In this document: piece after piece, positions 1-6,011 of the stretch
Layout of the letters: each line of letters begins with the position of its first letter
How positions within the stretch are numbered: position 1 is the first letter of the stretch
DNA from: an uncultured Monoglobus sp.
GTDB taxonomy: Bacteria; Bacillota; Clostridia; Monoglobales; Monoglobaceae
Reading direction: 5' to 3'
DNA: 32,788 nucleotides
Assembly (NCBI GenBank): GCA_947624495.1
Contig: CANQKP010000007.1
Coordinates: 1-32,788, forward strand
Notes under the pieces: generated by a model
What the model saw: only the letters and a program-made list of their open reading frames with translations
Told to the model about the DNA's origin: nothing
The model's database searches: none
Translations under genes and position numbers: made by a program

Positions 1-87
1 GTTGTTGATCAGTCTTGTTACAGTCTTGCTGTTGTAGACAGGATCAGGCAGAACATCACGACGGGCAATATGACCTCTTCTTGGCAC
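1..87 (-). CDS. rpsG: 30S ribosomal protein S7, N-terminal 29 codons (runs off the window)
   Basis: The minus strand reads 29 codons from a GTG start at 87-85, beginning [15 protein letters not shown], which is the well-conserved S7 N-terminus. S7 nucleates assembly of the 30S head on 16S rRNA. A GGAGG ribosome site at 96-100 sits 8 bases before the GTG and fixes the start; no ATG competes. It lies 140 bases downstream of rpsL in the same direction, the usual str-operon order, so fusA and tuf are expected beyond the window edge. Only the N-terminal part is visible, so nothing can be said about the rest of the protein. Confidence 0.96.
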   Translation of the reverse strand, partial: MPRRGHIARRDVLPDPVYNSKTVTRLINN

Positions 88-227
88 TTTCTTCCCCTCC
101 TTACTTCTTGCGGCTTATCGCCGCCAAGGTACTCAATGTCATAAAAATACACTGTTGTGCGCCGGTCATATATAATTTAAGTATATATAAACATATGCGC
201 ACATTTCAATTAGCTTTGCGGCAGAGA

Positions 228-638
228 CTACTTGGGTCTCTTGGCGCCGTACTTTGATCTTCCCTGTCTGCGCGCGTCAACGCCCGAAGTATCGAGTGTA
301 CCGCGGATTATGTGATAACGCACACCGGGGAGGTCCTTGATATGTCCGCCGCGAATCATTACAACGCTATGCTCCTGCAGGTTGTGTCCGATTCCGGGGA
401 TGTACGCTGAAACCTCAATACCGTTTGTAAGACGCACTCTGGCAACCTTACGCAGCGCAGAGTTCGGCTTTCTGGGCGTCATGGTCCTTACAGAAGTGCA
501 AACGCCTCTCTTCTGGGGCGACGACTGATCCGTGGGGCGCTTTTTAATGGTATTCATACCCTTCTGGAGCGCGGGAGCAGTTGACTTCTTTTCAACCGTT
601 GCTCTGCCCTTTCTTACTAATTGGTTAAATGTCGGCAA
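228..638 (-). CDS. rpsL: 30S ribosomal protein S12, TTG start, Arg at the streptomycin position
   Basis: This encodes 136 residues of S12, the decoding-centre protein of the small subunit. Visible signatures are [10 protein letters not shown] at the N-terminus, [49 protein letters not shown] and the C-terminal [10 protein letters not shown]. An upstream ATG would add 44 residues, but a GGAGGTG ribosome site placed five bases before a TTG at 638-636 and the family N-terminus MPTFNQ make TTG the real start. The length matches Bacillus S12 (138). Residue 56, AGA at 473-471, is Arg where most bacteria have Lys (E. coli Lys42 of the mature protein, B. subtilis Lys56). The second streptomycin-linked Lys, in KDLPG, is kept. 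The gene is transcribed from a consensus promoter at 712-739 and leads into rpsG. No rpoC lies upstream. Confidence 0.97.
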   Translation of the reverse strand: MPTFNQLVRKGRATVEKKSTAPALQKGMNTIKKRPTDQSSPQKRGVCTSVRTMTPRKPNSALRKVARVRLTNGIEVSAYIPGIGHNLQEHSVVMIRGGHIKDLPGVRYHIIRGTLDTSGVDARRQGRSKYGAKRPK

Positions 639-711
639 TATGTTCACCTCCATACATATAGATTTTGCCGCCGCCCATTTGGGCGCAATACGCCTATTGA
701 GCGACCATTTC

Positions 712-739
712 ATTATACCACAAAACAGCAGTTTGTCAA
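712..739 (-). promoter_or_regulatory. Sigma-A type promoter of the rpsL operon
   Basis: On the minus strand TTGACA (739-734) is followed after 16 bases by TATAAT (717-712). Both hexamers match consensus. Transcription should start near 705, leaving an untranslated leader of about 67 bases before the TTG of rpsL. Confidence 0.85.
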
Positions 740-933
740 GCATTTTTTGGAATTTGTGCGTTATACCCAAACAACGGGATTTTTATTATCCCCATGCGGT
801 AAACTTGACCATAAACAAAAAAGCGCGCACAGCCTAAGCTTATAGTGTTTTTGCAAAATACGGCGAAAAAATCCGGACAAAACGTGCGCCGTCTGATATT
901 GCTATGTCTTGAAAACACTTTTTAGGCAAAACG
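740..933. other. Spacer between the rpsL promoter and the upstream terminator
   Basis: Together with the rpsL leader this makes a gene-free stretch of about 350 bases (639-988). Apart from the promoter and the hairpin at 934-958 I see no coding frame with a ribosome site and no RNA gene here. Confidence 0.6.
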
Positions 934-958
934 GCGGCTCCCGATTTTTGGGAGCCGC
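934..958 (-). terminator. Terminator-like hairpin after the secreted-protein remnant
   Basis: Arms GCGGCTCCC and GGGAGCCGC form a perfect 9-bp stem with a 7-base loop. On the minus strand it is followed by CGTTTTGCC, only a short T-run, so it is a moderate terminator for the remnant at 989-2122. Confidence 0.6.
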
Positions 959-988
959 TCTTGGATTTATTGGGAAGATTTGTTTTAC

Positions 989-2122
989 TTATTGAAAGTT
1001 TATTTCTCTTGTCTCGGCTAAAGGTTTTGCGGAGTTAAAACCGTTCCACGCAAAGGCTTTTACCGAGCCGACTTTCTGCGCCTGCGCCGGAATGTTAAAC
1101 CCGAACGAACAGTCATAGTCCGGAGTAAAGTCGGCGCGCACATAGTCGATATTCAGCAGTATGCCCTCCTCGTTATATACCGCGACAAAGATATAATCCC
1201 CGGAGCTTTCGTTCTTAAGCTTCCTGACAGTGACTTCCGCCTCAAAGCTTCCGTTTTCAGGCGGCGCTTCAAGCTTCTCGCCCGATTGAGTGAGTATAGA
1301 TAATTCACTTATTTCATACAAGTAATCATCAGGCGTCTCCGTAGGTCCCGGCTCGGCAGTCGGAGCAGTTGTCGGCTCCGGTCCATCGCCTATATCCACT
1401 CTCTTGTAGCTCGCGTTGCCGCTTTTGTCAACAGCGCAGATCACTATCGCTCTGTCCGTTTTTATCATGCCGTCCGAAACGGAATTCCTGTTTGTCAAAA
1501 AGAACTCGTCCGTGCCGTTGTCTGACTTGCCTATTTGACGAAGCTCTATATCGGCATAGTCAAGTCTCGCCACACCGCCGTTGTCAACAGCGCTGACTTT
1601 GACTTCAGCCGGAGCGCCTTCGGCGGCGGGAATTGTTACGTCAAAATCAATATTGGGCGGTTCTGTATCGTTCGTCGATAATCGGGGCAGTTCAGCTGAT
1701 ACAACCGTGTATTTGCCGTCGGAATCCTCAATGAACAATTTGTATGTTCCGGTATATTTTAAACTGTAAACACCGTTTTCATCGGGTCTTACTTCAAGTC
1801 CGGAGCTTATAAAATCATCCATAAGTTTGGATATCCATTCGTCATACTGTAAGTTACACTCATCGGGCGGCAAAGATTCCGGCCATGAGCCGGGAGGCAG
1901 AAGATAGTCCTTTACAAGTGCGTAACGCTTTACGGTCTTGCCCTTGCCGCACTCCATATTTTTGATTGAAGCAGTTGCGATCACATCCTTTGAATAATCT
2001 CCCAAATTATAAAACTCGATATCCGCCATGGGGCGCTCTGTTTCTATCTCGTTTATGTCAACTCTCTTTATAAACTGAGGCGCTCCGCTTGTGTCCGATG
2101 TCCAGCCGCAGAATATGTATCT
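989..2122 (-). pseudogene. 5'-truncated remnant of a secreted multi-domain protein
   Basis: The longest ATG-initiated frame is 346 codons (989-2029), but it has no ribosome site, and the same frame stays protein-like upstream to a TAA at 2125-2123 (WTSDTSGAPQFIKRVDINEI and on). No ATG, GTG or TTG near a ribosome site begins this extension and no signal peptide exists, so the 5' part of the gene seems lost. What remains is an Ig-like region (VRPDENGVYSLKYTGTYKLF, TEPPNIDFDVTIPAAEG, VSAVDNGGVARLDYADIELR), a TPTAEPGPTETP linker typical of exported proteins, and a C-terminal domain (IFVAVYNEEGILLNID, VKAFAWNGFNSAKPL). That last domain also ends the proteins encoded at 15578-18565 and, more distantly, 19101-21452. 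Function unknown. An expressed cytoplasmic fragment cannot be excluded. Confidence 0.65.
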
Positions 2123-2164
2123 TTATATCATAAAGAAAGTATGTCACAGTCAATCAGGTTCGTC

Positions 2165-2180
2165 AATACTTTTAAGTATT
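2165..2180. promoter_or_regulatory. Operator-like dyad in the -35 region of the XRE regulator gene
   Basis: AATACTT and AAGTATT flank two bases, containing ATAC-N6-GTAT at 2166-2179. A TATAAT stands at 2193-2198, so the dyad covers the place where a -35 hexamer would sit. A second ATAC-N6-GTAT dyad lies 66 bases downstream. The pair suggests autoregulation by the repressor encoded at 2259-2594; this is inference. Confidence 0.5.
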
Positions 2181-2231
2181 ATTAATAATGTCTATAATAA
2201 ATTGATAAGCGGTTTATAAACAGTTAAAATA

Positions 2232-2245
2232 ATACCAAAAGGTAT
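2232..2245. promoter_or_regulatory. Second operator-like dyad in the leader of the XRE regulator gene
   Basis: ATACCAAAAGGTAT is a near-perfect palindrome (ATACC and GGTAT) with the same ATAC-N6-GTAT form and length as the upstream dyad. It ends just before the ribosome site GGGGTG (2247-2252), so a bound protein would sit in the transcribed leader. Confidence 0.5.
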
Positions 2246-2258
2246 CGGGGTGTGCATT

Positions 2259-2594
2259 ATGGAAAAAATTGCAGAAAAAATCGGAAAGCGTATACGTTAT
2301 TTTCGCAAAAAACAAAATTTAAGTCAGGAAAAGCTTGCGCTGGAAGCGGGAATAAACCCCGCATTTTTGGGACATCTGGAAAGAGGCATTAAAAGTCCGA
2401 CCGCCACCACTCTTGCAAAAATAAGCGACGCCCTTAATATAACCATGTCCGAACTTGTATTTTTTGACTCCGAGGAAAACCAAAACGAAAACAATATCAG
2501 AAAAATAACGGCAGCCATTGAAAAGCTGCCGCCCGAAAAAGCAAAGGTTTTAACAGACATTGTTGTAAACATAGCGCATATGATCGAAGAGTAA
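2259..2594 (+). CDS. XRE-family (SinR-like) helix-turn-helix repressor
   Basis: A 111-residue protein with an N-terminal HTH_3 domain at about residues 5-62: IGKRIRYFRKKQNLSQEKLA, then AGINPAFLGHLERG (recognition helix) and LAKISDALNITMSEL. The last 45 residues are charged and helical (IRKITAAIEKLPPEKAKVL) and probably dimerise. I chose ATG 2259 over the GTG at 2250 because GGGGTG (2247-2252) lies six bases before the ATG and would overlap the GTG. The gene is read away from the remnant at 989-2122 and stands alone beside a repeat-rich accessory patch. Two matching dyads upstream point to autorepression. Other targets are not apparent. The family assignment is secure, the regulon is not. Confidence 0.9.
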   Translation: MEKIAEKIGKRIRYFRKKQNLSQEKLALEAGINPAFLGHLERGIKSPTATTLAKISDALNITMSELVFFDSEENQNENNIRKITAAIEKLPPEKAKVLTDIVVNIAHMIEE

Positions 2595-2939
2595 TTTACC
2601 CTAATAGTGATCAGGGAATAAGACGCCAAAAACTGTTTTGCAACATTGCCGCCCGCGGTAGGCAAGGCGGAACAGGGGACGGCGCGTCATTCAAAGCAAA
2701 ACAGTTTTTGGTGAAAATACTGCTCCAATGTTGCCTCTTTTGTTCACTAAGCAAAAGAGAAAAACGAAAAACCCGGCAGTTTAATGTCATGCCCCGCAAC
2801 ACCGCTCGATTGCTTTCGCTTCGACTATGTAATCGCTGATTACATCATAGGTTGATAAACGACAGCGGTATTGCTTCCGTCTGTTGTATTTGTCCTTTTG
2901 CACATTAACTCGCAGCCTGAACTTATTGATATCTTGCTG
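2595..2939. other. Gene-free repeat-derived stretch after the XRE gene
   Basis: No convincing gene. It holds the large inverted repeat 2626-2711, a smaller hairpin CTCTTTTG / CAAAAGAG (2735-2742 and 2752-2759), and unassigned sequence. Its translated frames have no ribosome sites. The piece ATTCAAAGCAAAA recurs at about 5176-5189, so this stretch belongs to the same mosaic of dispersed repeats. Confidence 0.6.
2626..2711. repeat. Palindromic element with perfect 16-bp terminal inverted repeats
   Basis: CCAAAAACTGTTTTGC at 2626-2641 is exactly matched by its reverse complement at 2696-2711. The 54 bases between hold a smaller TTGCC / GGCAA stem. It begins 32 bases after the XRE stop, so it could act as a transcript end structure, but there is no U-run. 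It looks like a small mobile palindrome. Confidence 0.7.
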
Positions 2940-3042
2940 CCGGCTGCGCGCTGCACAGTCTGAGGGGAAATTAGGCTCCCCTTCATTTATGAGGGGGAGC
3001 TGTCACCAAAGGTGACTGAGGGGGTGCAATGACTAATTTCCA
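2940..3042. repeat. Repeat alpha, copy 1
   Basis: About 100 bases nearly identical to 4775-4884. It begins GGCTGCGCGCTGC and contains two hairpins: GGCTCCCCTTCAT with ATGAGGGGGAGC, and GTCACC with GGTGAC. It runs directly into repeat beta copy 1. It has no coding capacity. Confidence 0.85.
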
Positions 3043-3238
3043 CCCCTTCCGTCAGGCTTCGCCTGACACCTCCCCCGCAGTAGCAGGGGAGGCTTTTGTT
3101 TTCTCTACGGACGCGGGGATAACCTAACAATAGGGTTCCCGCAAAAGCCGCTGGCTTTTGTGGGAAGAGGAGCAACCGCCGGTAAGGCGAAGCTTGCGAA
3201 GCCTGCGAGGAAGCAAGCAAAAAGGCGGATTGCGACGA
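3043..3238. repeat. Repeat beta, copy 1
   Basis: About 195 bases shared with 4190-4368 and 5208-5518. Ordered parts are the hairpin GTCAGGC-TTC-GCCTGAC, the hairpin CTCCCC...GGGGAG, CTACGGACGCGGGGATAACC, AACAATAGGGTTCCCG, GTGGGAAGAGGAGCAAC and GGAAGCAAGCAAAAAGGCGG. The minus strand has an open frame in all copies, giving similar spurious peptides, but there is no ribosome site, so I treat it as non-coding structured DNA. Confidence 0.85.
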
Positions 3239-3296
3239 ACTGAGGGGGAAGCATGAAAAATACGAGCAATATAAATTGCCCGCATTTAGGTATTAA

Positions 3297-3899
3297 TTAT
3301 TGTATCACAATCTTTTCAAGAACTCGGATCAACGGCTCATACTCGCAGTTAAACGCTGAAATATCGGCTTTAAGGAGCTCTTTCTTCGACACATTGCTGA
3401 ATATTAATTGATATCCCGCTCTTTTCGCTAACTGCTTAAAATAAAGTCGGCTCGTCCTGCCGTTTCCCTCTCTGAAAGGGTGAAGCGCATTTAACTCTCC
3501 CATATAATATGCGAGCCGCTTGCAGAACTTATCTTTTGGCAGGTCCTTTAAAAAGTTTTCATCGGATAATTTTTTATAAAAATTATTAAATCCTTGTTCT
3601 ATATATGAAGCTTTGAAAAACATACTGTCACCTTTAAACATAAATTCGCCTACGCGTGTTTTTCCCGCCCATTCAAATAAATCACCGAACAAATATCTAT
3701 GAATACTTAATAAATAATCATAATCAAGACTGCCGTCAAAAGGATTTTCTTCAAACTCTAAAGCTTTTAATGCGGTAATTTTACGCTCTATATTTTCAAG
3801 CTGTTTTTCATCATATATTCCGAATTTGTTGATCAATACCTTTGTATTCGGATAACAGTAAAAATCGGCACCTTCATAATAATATTTATACTCGTCCAT
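3297..3899 (-). CDS. Fic-domain toxin (AMP transferase) of a toxin-antitoxin pair
   Basis: A 200-residue Fic protein. The catalytic motif HPFREGNGRTSR lies at residues 140-151, with His140 as catalytic base, Glu144 for Mg-ATP, and Gly145-Asn146-Gly147-Arg148 for the phosphates. The target-binding flap is at about 84-99 (GEFMFKGDSMFFKAS). Fic enzymes move AMP, or other phosphate-linked groups, onto hydroxyls of target proteins, often DNA gyrase or topoisomerase IV in bacterial toxins. The start at 3899 (MDEYKYYY) was chosen because an ATG with GAGGG upstream lies there and it overlaps the antitoxin stop; the longer frame from 3965 only reads antitoxin sequence out of frame. All key residues are present, so the enzyme should be active when released. 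The pair sits between two direct copies of repeat beta. Confidence 0.95.
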   Translation of the reverse strand: MDEYKYYYEGADFYCYPNTKVLINKFGIYDEKQLENIERKITALKALEFEENPFDGSLDYDYLLSIHRYLFGDLFEWAGKTRVGEFMFKGDSMFFKASYIEQGFNNFYKKLSDENFLKDLPKDKFCKRLAYYMGELNALHPFREGNGRTSRLYFKQLAKRAGYQLIFSNVSKKELLKADISAFNCEYEPLIRVLEKIVIQ

Positions 3900-4062
3900 A
3901 AGACTCGCCCTCGGAAATATAAGAATTAAGAACTTCGCTGAACGTGAATTTTCCGTCCAGTACACCTATAAGAGTTTGCTTTTCTTTATCGGGAATATCA
4001 AACCCTTCAACTTCCATGGAAAACAAAACTTCGTTCAAATTTATTTTCTGTCTTTCGGTCAT
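3886..4062 (-). CDS. VbhA-type antitoxin of the Fic toxin
   Basis: A 58-residue protein with the Fic inhibitory motif (S/T)xxxE(G/N) as SMEVEG at residues 15-20. In class I Fic systems the motif Glu reaches into the toxin and blocks productive ATP binding. The remainder (IPDKEKQTLIGVLDGKFTFS and a short tail) is the usual helical antitoxin_VbhA form. The ATG at 4062 follows a GAGGTGA ribosome site by six bases. Its stop codon overlaps the first 14 bases of the Fic gene, so the two are translationally coupled with antitoxin first. A promoter stands at 4091-4119. Motif, size and gene order make the assignment firm. Confidence 0.92.
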   Translation of the reverse strand: MTERQKINLNEVLFSMEVEGFDIPDKEKQTLIGVLDGKFTFSEVLNSYISEGESYGRV

Positions 4063-4090
4063 AATAATCACCTCGTTTAATATCAAACAC

Positions 4091-4119
4091 AATATACCAT
4101 AATTTCTTGATTTTGTCCA
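4091..4119 (-). promoter_or_regulatory. Promoter of the Fic toxin-antitoxin operon
   Basis: On the minus strand TGGACA (4119-4114) and TATATT (4096-4091) are 17 bases apart, one mismatch to consensus in each box. Transcription would start about 20 bases before the antitoxin ribosome site. No clear operator dyad is visible. Confidence 0.7.
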
Positions 4120-4189
4120 CATATTTTTATTTCGCGGCGGCAATATTTTTTGTGATAAGCCAACGCAGGAACTATGACACCAAAAACTA

Positions 4190-4368
4190 CCCCTTCCGTC
4201 AGGCTTCGCCTGACACCTCCCCCGCAGTAGCAGGGGAGGCTCTTGTTTTCCCTACGGACGCGCGGATAACCTAACAATAGGGTTCCCGGTGGCTTTTGTG
4301 GGAAGAGGAGCAACCGCCGGTAAGGCGAAGCCTGCGAGGAAGCAAGCAAAAAGGCGGATTGCGACGAC
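4190..4368. repeat. Repeat beta, copy 2
   Basis: Same order of blocks as copy 1 (GTCAGGC hairpin, CTCCCC hairpin, AACAATAGGGTTCCCG, GGAGCAACCGCCGG, AAGCAAGCAAAAAGGCGG), shortened by about 12 bases after GGGTTCCCG and at AAGGCGAAGC. Copies 1 and 2 have the same orientation and flank the Fic pair. Confidence 0.85.
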
Positions 4369-4430
4369 CGCGTAGTTCCTATTCGCTAATTACTAATTAC
4401 TACGTTGCTACGTTGTTATGTAGTTATGTT
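4369..4430. repeat. Repeat gamma, copy 1 (end block)
   Basis: The block CGCTAATTACTAATTACTAC followed by GTTGCTACGTTG is attached to the end of beta copy 2. A close version follows beta copy 3 (5519-5573), and an inverted version lies at 4911-4950, so gamma behaves like an end of the element. Confidence 0.7.
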
Positions 4431-4431
4431 T

Positions 4432-4605
4432 TCTGACATTATGCCCCTTAAACAAATACCCTCGTAAATTTAAAAAGTTTTATATATATATATTTGTAAA
4501 AAATGTCAGAATGTCAGACAATACCCCTGAAACCCCCGATTTCACGGGCTTCATCATGTCTGACATAACCCATTTTTATGTCAGAATTAGGTCAGATATG
4601 TCAGA
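4432..4605. repeat. Cluster of six TGTCAGA motifs
   Basis: Exact TGTCAGA occurs on the plus strand at 4504, 4512, 4579 and 4599, and on the minus strand at 4432-4438 and 4559-4565, with a one-mismatch copy at 4590-4596. A run of alternating T and A lies between (about 4479-4495). No gene is present. Spacing is irregular except for the 8-base and 20-base steps. This could be an array of protein binding sites left from a phage or plasmid replication or control region. Confidence 0.7.
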
Positions 4606-4698
4606 ATTTTGCGGTGTTTATTCGTCTGATATGCATAAAATGTTCGATTTAACATATTCGGACTTTACTCCATAGGTCGTAGTTAAGTGAGTGTATAG

Positions 4699-4756
4699 CC
4701 CCACTCCGTCAGACTTTGCCTGACACCTCTCCCCAGGGAGAGGCTTTTCTTTTACG
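4699..4756. repeat. Partial, diverged copy of the repeat beta start
   Basis: CTCCGTCAGACTTTGCCTGA followed by CACCTCTCCCC matches the first two hairpins of beta with mismatches, then breaks off into GGCTCCACCTTGGG. That last piece recurs at about 5004-5017. Confidence 0.65.
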
Positions 4757-4774
4757 GCTCCACCTTGGGGGAGC

Positions 4775-4884
4775 TGGCTGCGCGCTGCGCAGTCTGAGGG
4801 GGAATTAGGCTCCCCTTCATTTATGAGGGGGAGCTGTCACCGAAGGTGACTGAGGGGGTGCAATGACTAATTTCCACCCCTTCC
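4775..4884. repeat. Repeat alpha, copy 2
   Basis: Nearly identical to 2940-3042, including both hairpins; the one in GTCACCGAAGGTGAC is perfect here. Here alpha follows the partial beta copy instead of preceding beta, so the blocks have been reshuffled. Confidence 0.85.
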
Positions 4885-4910
4885 ACCCCTTCCACCGCTA
4901 TCGCGGTCCC

Positions 4911-4950
4911 AACATAGCAATTAGTAATTAGCGACTAGCGACTACGCGGA
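4911..4950. repeat. Repeat gamma, inverted copy
   Basis: AACATAGCAATTAGTAATTA followed by GCGACTAGCGACTACGCGG is the reverse complement of the gamma block at 4369-4430. The two inverted copies bound about 480 bases containing the TGTCAGA cluster, the partial beta and alpha copy 2. Confidence 0.7.
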
Positions 4951-5207
4951 GCAAAACAGTACGCAAATGTAGGCTTGTCCCCGCGTTTGTTGGAAAAATA
5001 AAAGGCTCCACCTTGGGAGAGCAAAAGCTTTTGTGACTTTGCCGGCGCGGCTTGGTATGGCTGCGACCTGAGCCGCAAAGCGGGTTCGTTTAACCAAATT
5101 ATGTCTTTCGTACTGCGTTGCATGGTCGCAAATCATTATGGTTTTCGGATATAAGAAGAATATGGGTTCGGCATTAATTCAAAGCAAAAGCTTTTGCGGA
5201 GTAAGTT
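4951..5207. other. Gene-free mosaic of short repeats
   Basis: No gene with a ribosome site. The palindrome CAAAAGCTTTTG occurs at 5022-5033 and again, extended to GCAAAAGCTTTTGC, at 5184-5197. The piece GGCTCCACCTTGGG at about 5004 repeats one from about 4756. The rest resembles nothing I recognise. Confidence 0.55.
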
Positions 5208-5518
5208 CCACCCCTTCCGTCAGGCTTCGCCTGACACCTCCCCCGCAGTAGCAGGGGAGGCTTTTGTTTTCCCAATGTGCGCGGGGATAACCTAACAATA
5301 GGGTTCCCGCAAAAGCCGCTGGCTTTTGTGGGAAAGAGGAGTAACATCGTAAATAAATATGCCGGTGGCATATTTTAGATGTGATTGAGACGCGGTAGCG
5401 TCGGACATAAATAGCAATAATGCAGTAAAACGGAATTATTGCAACCAAAAAATGCCGCCGGTAAGGCGAAACTTCCGAAGCTTGCGAGGAAGCAAGCAAA
5501 AAGGCGGATTGCGACGAC
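5208..5518. repeat. Repeat beta, copy 3, interrupted
   Basis: Matches beta copy 1 up to GAGGAGTAAC (ending 5345) and again from CGCCGGTAAGGCGAA (5456) to the end. Between them lie 110 bases absent from copies 1 and 2. The outer parts are intact, so the extra segment went in after the copy was formed. Confidence 0.85.
5346..5455. mobile_element. 110-bp hairpin-rich insertion nested in repeat beta
   Basis: Compared with beta copies 1 and 2 this segment is clean extra sequence. It contains three perfect stems: AATATGCC / GGCATATT (5356-5374, loop of 3), GACGC / GCGTC (5389-5402, loop GGTA) and GCAATAAT / ATTATTGC (5414-5442). It has no coding capacity. It is probably a separate non-autonomous element or structured RNA repeat. 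No target-site duplication is obvious. Confidence 0.6.
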
Positions 5519-5573
5519 CGCGTATTTGCTAGTTGCTAATCACTAATCACTACGTTGCTATGTTGCTATGTTC
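5519..5573. repeat. Repeat gamma, copy 2
   Basis: GCTAATCACTAATCACTACG followed by TTGCTATGTTGCTATG, attached to the end of beta copy 3 exactly as gamma copy 1 follows beta copy 2. Its right edge runs into the coding frame of the phage-type gene at 5550-5843. Confidence 0.7.
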
Positions 5574-5843
5574 GAGGGCTTTCAGGCGCTCGTCGTGTCT
5601 GCCGAGTTCGGCGCTGTGTTCTCCTATCATGCGGCTCAGCTCGTCGATCTCTCTGCCATGGGAGTTAAGACGTTTTTCATGCTTTTCGTAATTTCGGTTA
5701 AGCTGGTCGATAGCGTCGGTCAGTCTGACAATGTTCATGTTAAGGTCGCTTATCGGCTTTACGCACCTGAAAAGCAGTCCGGCGAGACCTCCCACGGTGA
5801 CAAGCGCAGCCACCAGCATTCCCAAAAATTCACTGCCGTTCAT
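5550..5843 (-). CDS. Phage-type small membrane protein with coiled coil (XhlA-like), 3' end in a repeat
   Basis: A 97-residue protein. One transmembrane segment at about residues 6-26 (FLGMLVAALVTVGGLAGLLF) is followed by a long charged heptad region (RLTDAIDQLNRNYEKHEKRL, then EIDELSRMIGEHSAELGRHD) with no other domain. This is the layout of XhlA-type and similar proteins encoded near phage holin genes; the exact role is not certain. The ATG at 5843 is preceded by GAGATG. The last residues (EHSNIAT) and the stop codon come from repeat gamma, so the natural 3' end may have been replaced when the repeat arrived. No other phage gene is present, so this is an isolated prophage leftover. Confidence 0.65.
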   Translation of the reverse strand: MNGSEFLGMLVAALVTVGGLAGLLFRCVKPISDLNMNIVRLTDAIDQLNRNYEKHEKRLNSHGREIDELSRMIGEHSAELGRHDERLKALEHSNIAT

Positions 5844-5938
5844 TTATATCATCTCACAATTCTTGACCGCAATTTTAGTATACACCTTAAAAAATGACGC
5901 CGCGCGTCAAAAATGTTGTAATTATTTGTGATTTATGC

Positions 5939-5967
5939 TTGAATTTTTATCATTTATATGTTAAAAT
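5939..5967 (+). promoter_or_regulatory. Promoter of the pheS operon
   Basis: TTGAAT (5939-5944) and TAAAAT (5962-5967) are 17 bases apart. The leader to the pheS ATG is about 40 bases, too short for a T-box, and I see no T-box sequence. Confidence 0.6.
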
Positions 5968-6011
5968 TATCAGATGACAATTTGTGAAACTACTTTTGGG
6001 AGGTTATATAC

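Noticed and set aside
2611-2802. Minus-strand 63-codon frame ending with SFWRLIP
   Set aside because: It lies across the large inverted repeat and has no ribosome site; most likely a by-product of repeat sequence.
2987-3220. Minus-strand open frame of 77 codons, with related frames at 4083-4349 and 5179-5499, giving similar peptides (ASPYRRLLLFPQKP)
   Set aside because: The similarity comes from repeat beta itself. None has a ribosome site, hairpin arms dominate the sequence, and reading frames break differently between copies.
4935-5136. Two overlapping minus-strand frames of 62 and 64 codons
   Set aside because: No ribosome site, no family resemblance, and they start in repeat-derived sequence.
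2950-5573. CRISPR array
   Set aside because: The repeats are long, irregularly spaced, reshuffled and partly inverted, with no uniform spacers and no cas gene.
5900-6011. T-box or other leader controlling pheS
   Set aside because: The leader after the promoter is only about 40 bases and I see no T-box sequence or competing terminator.
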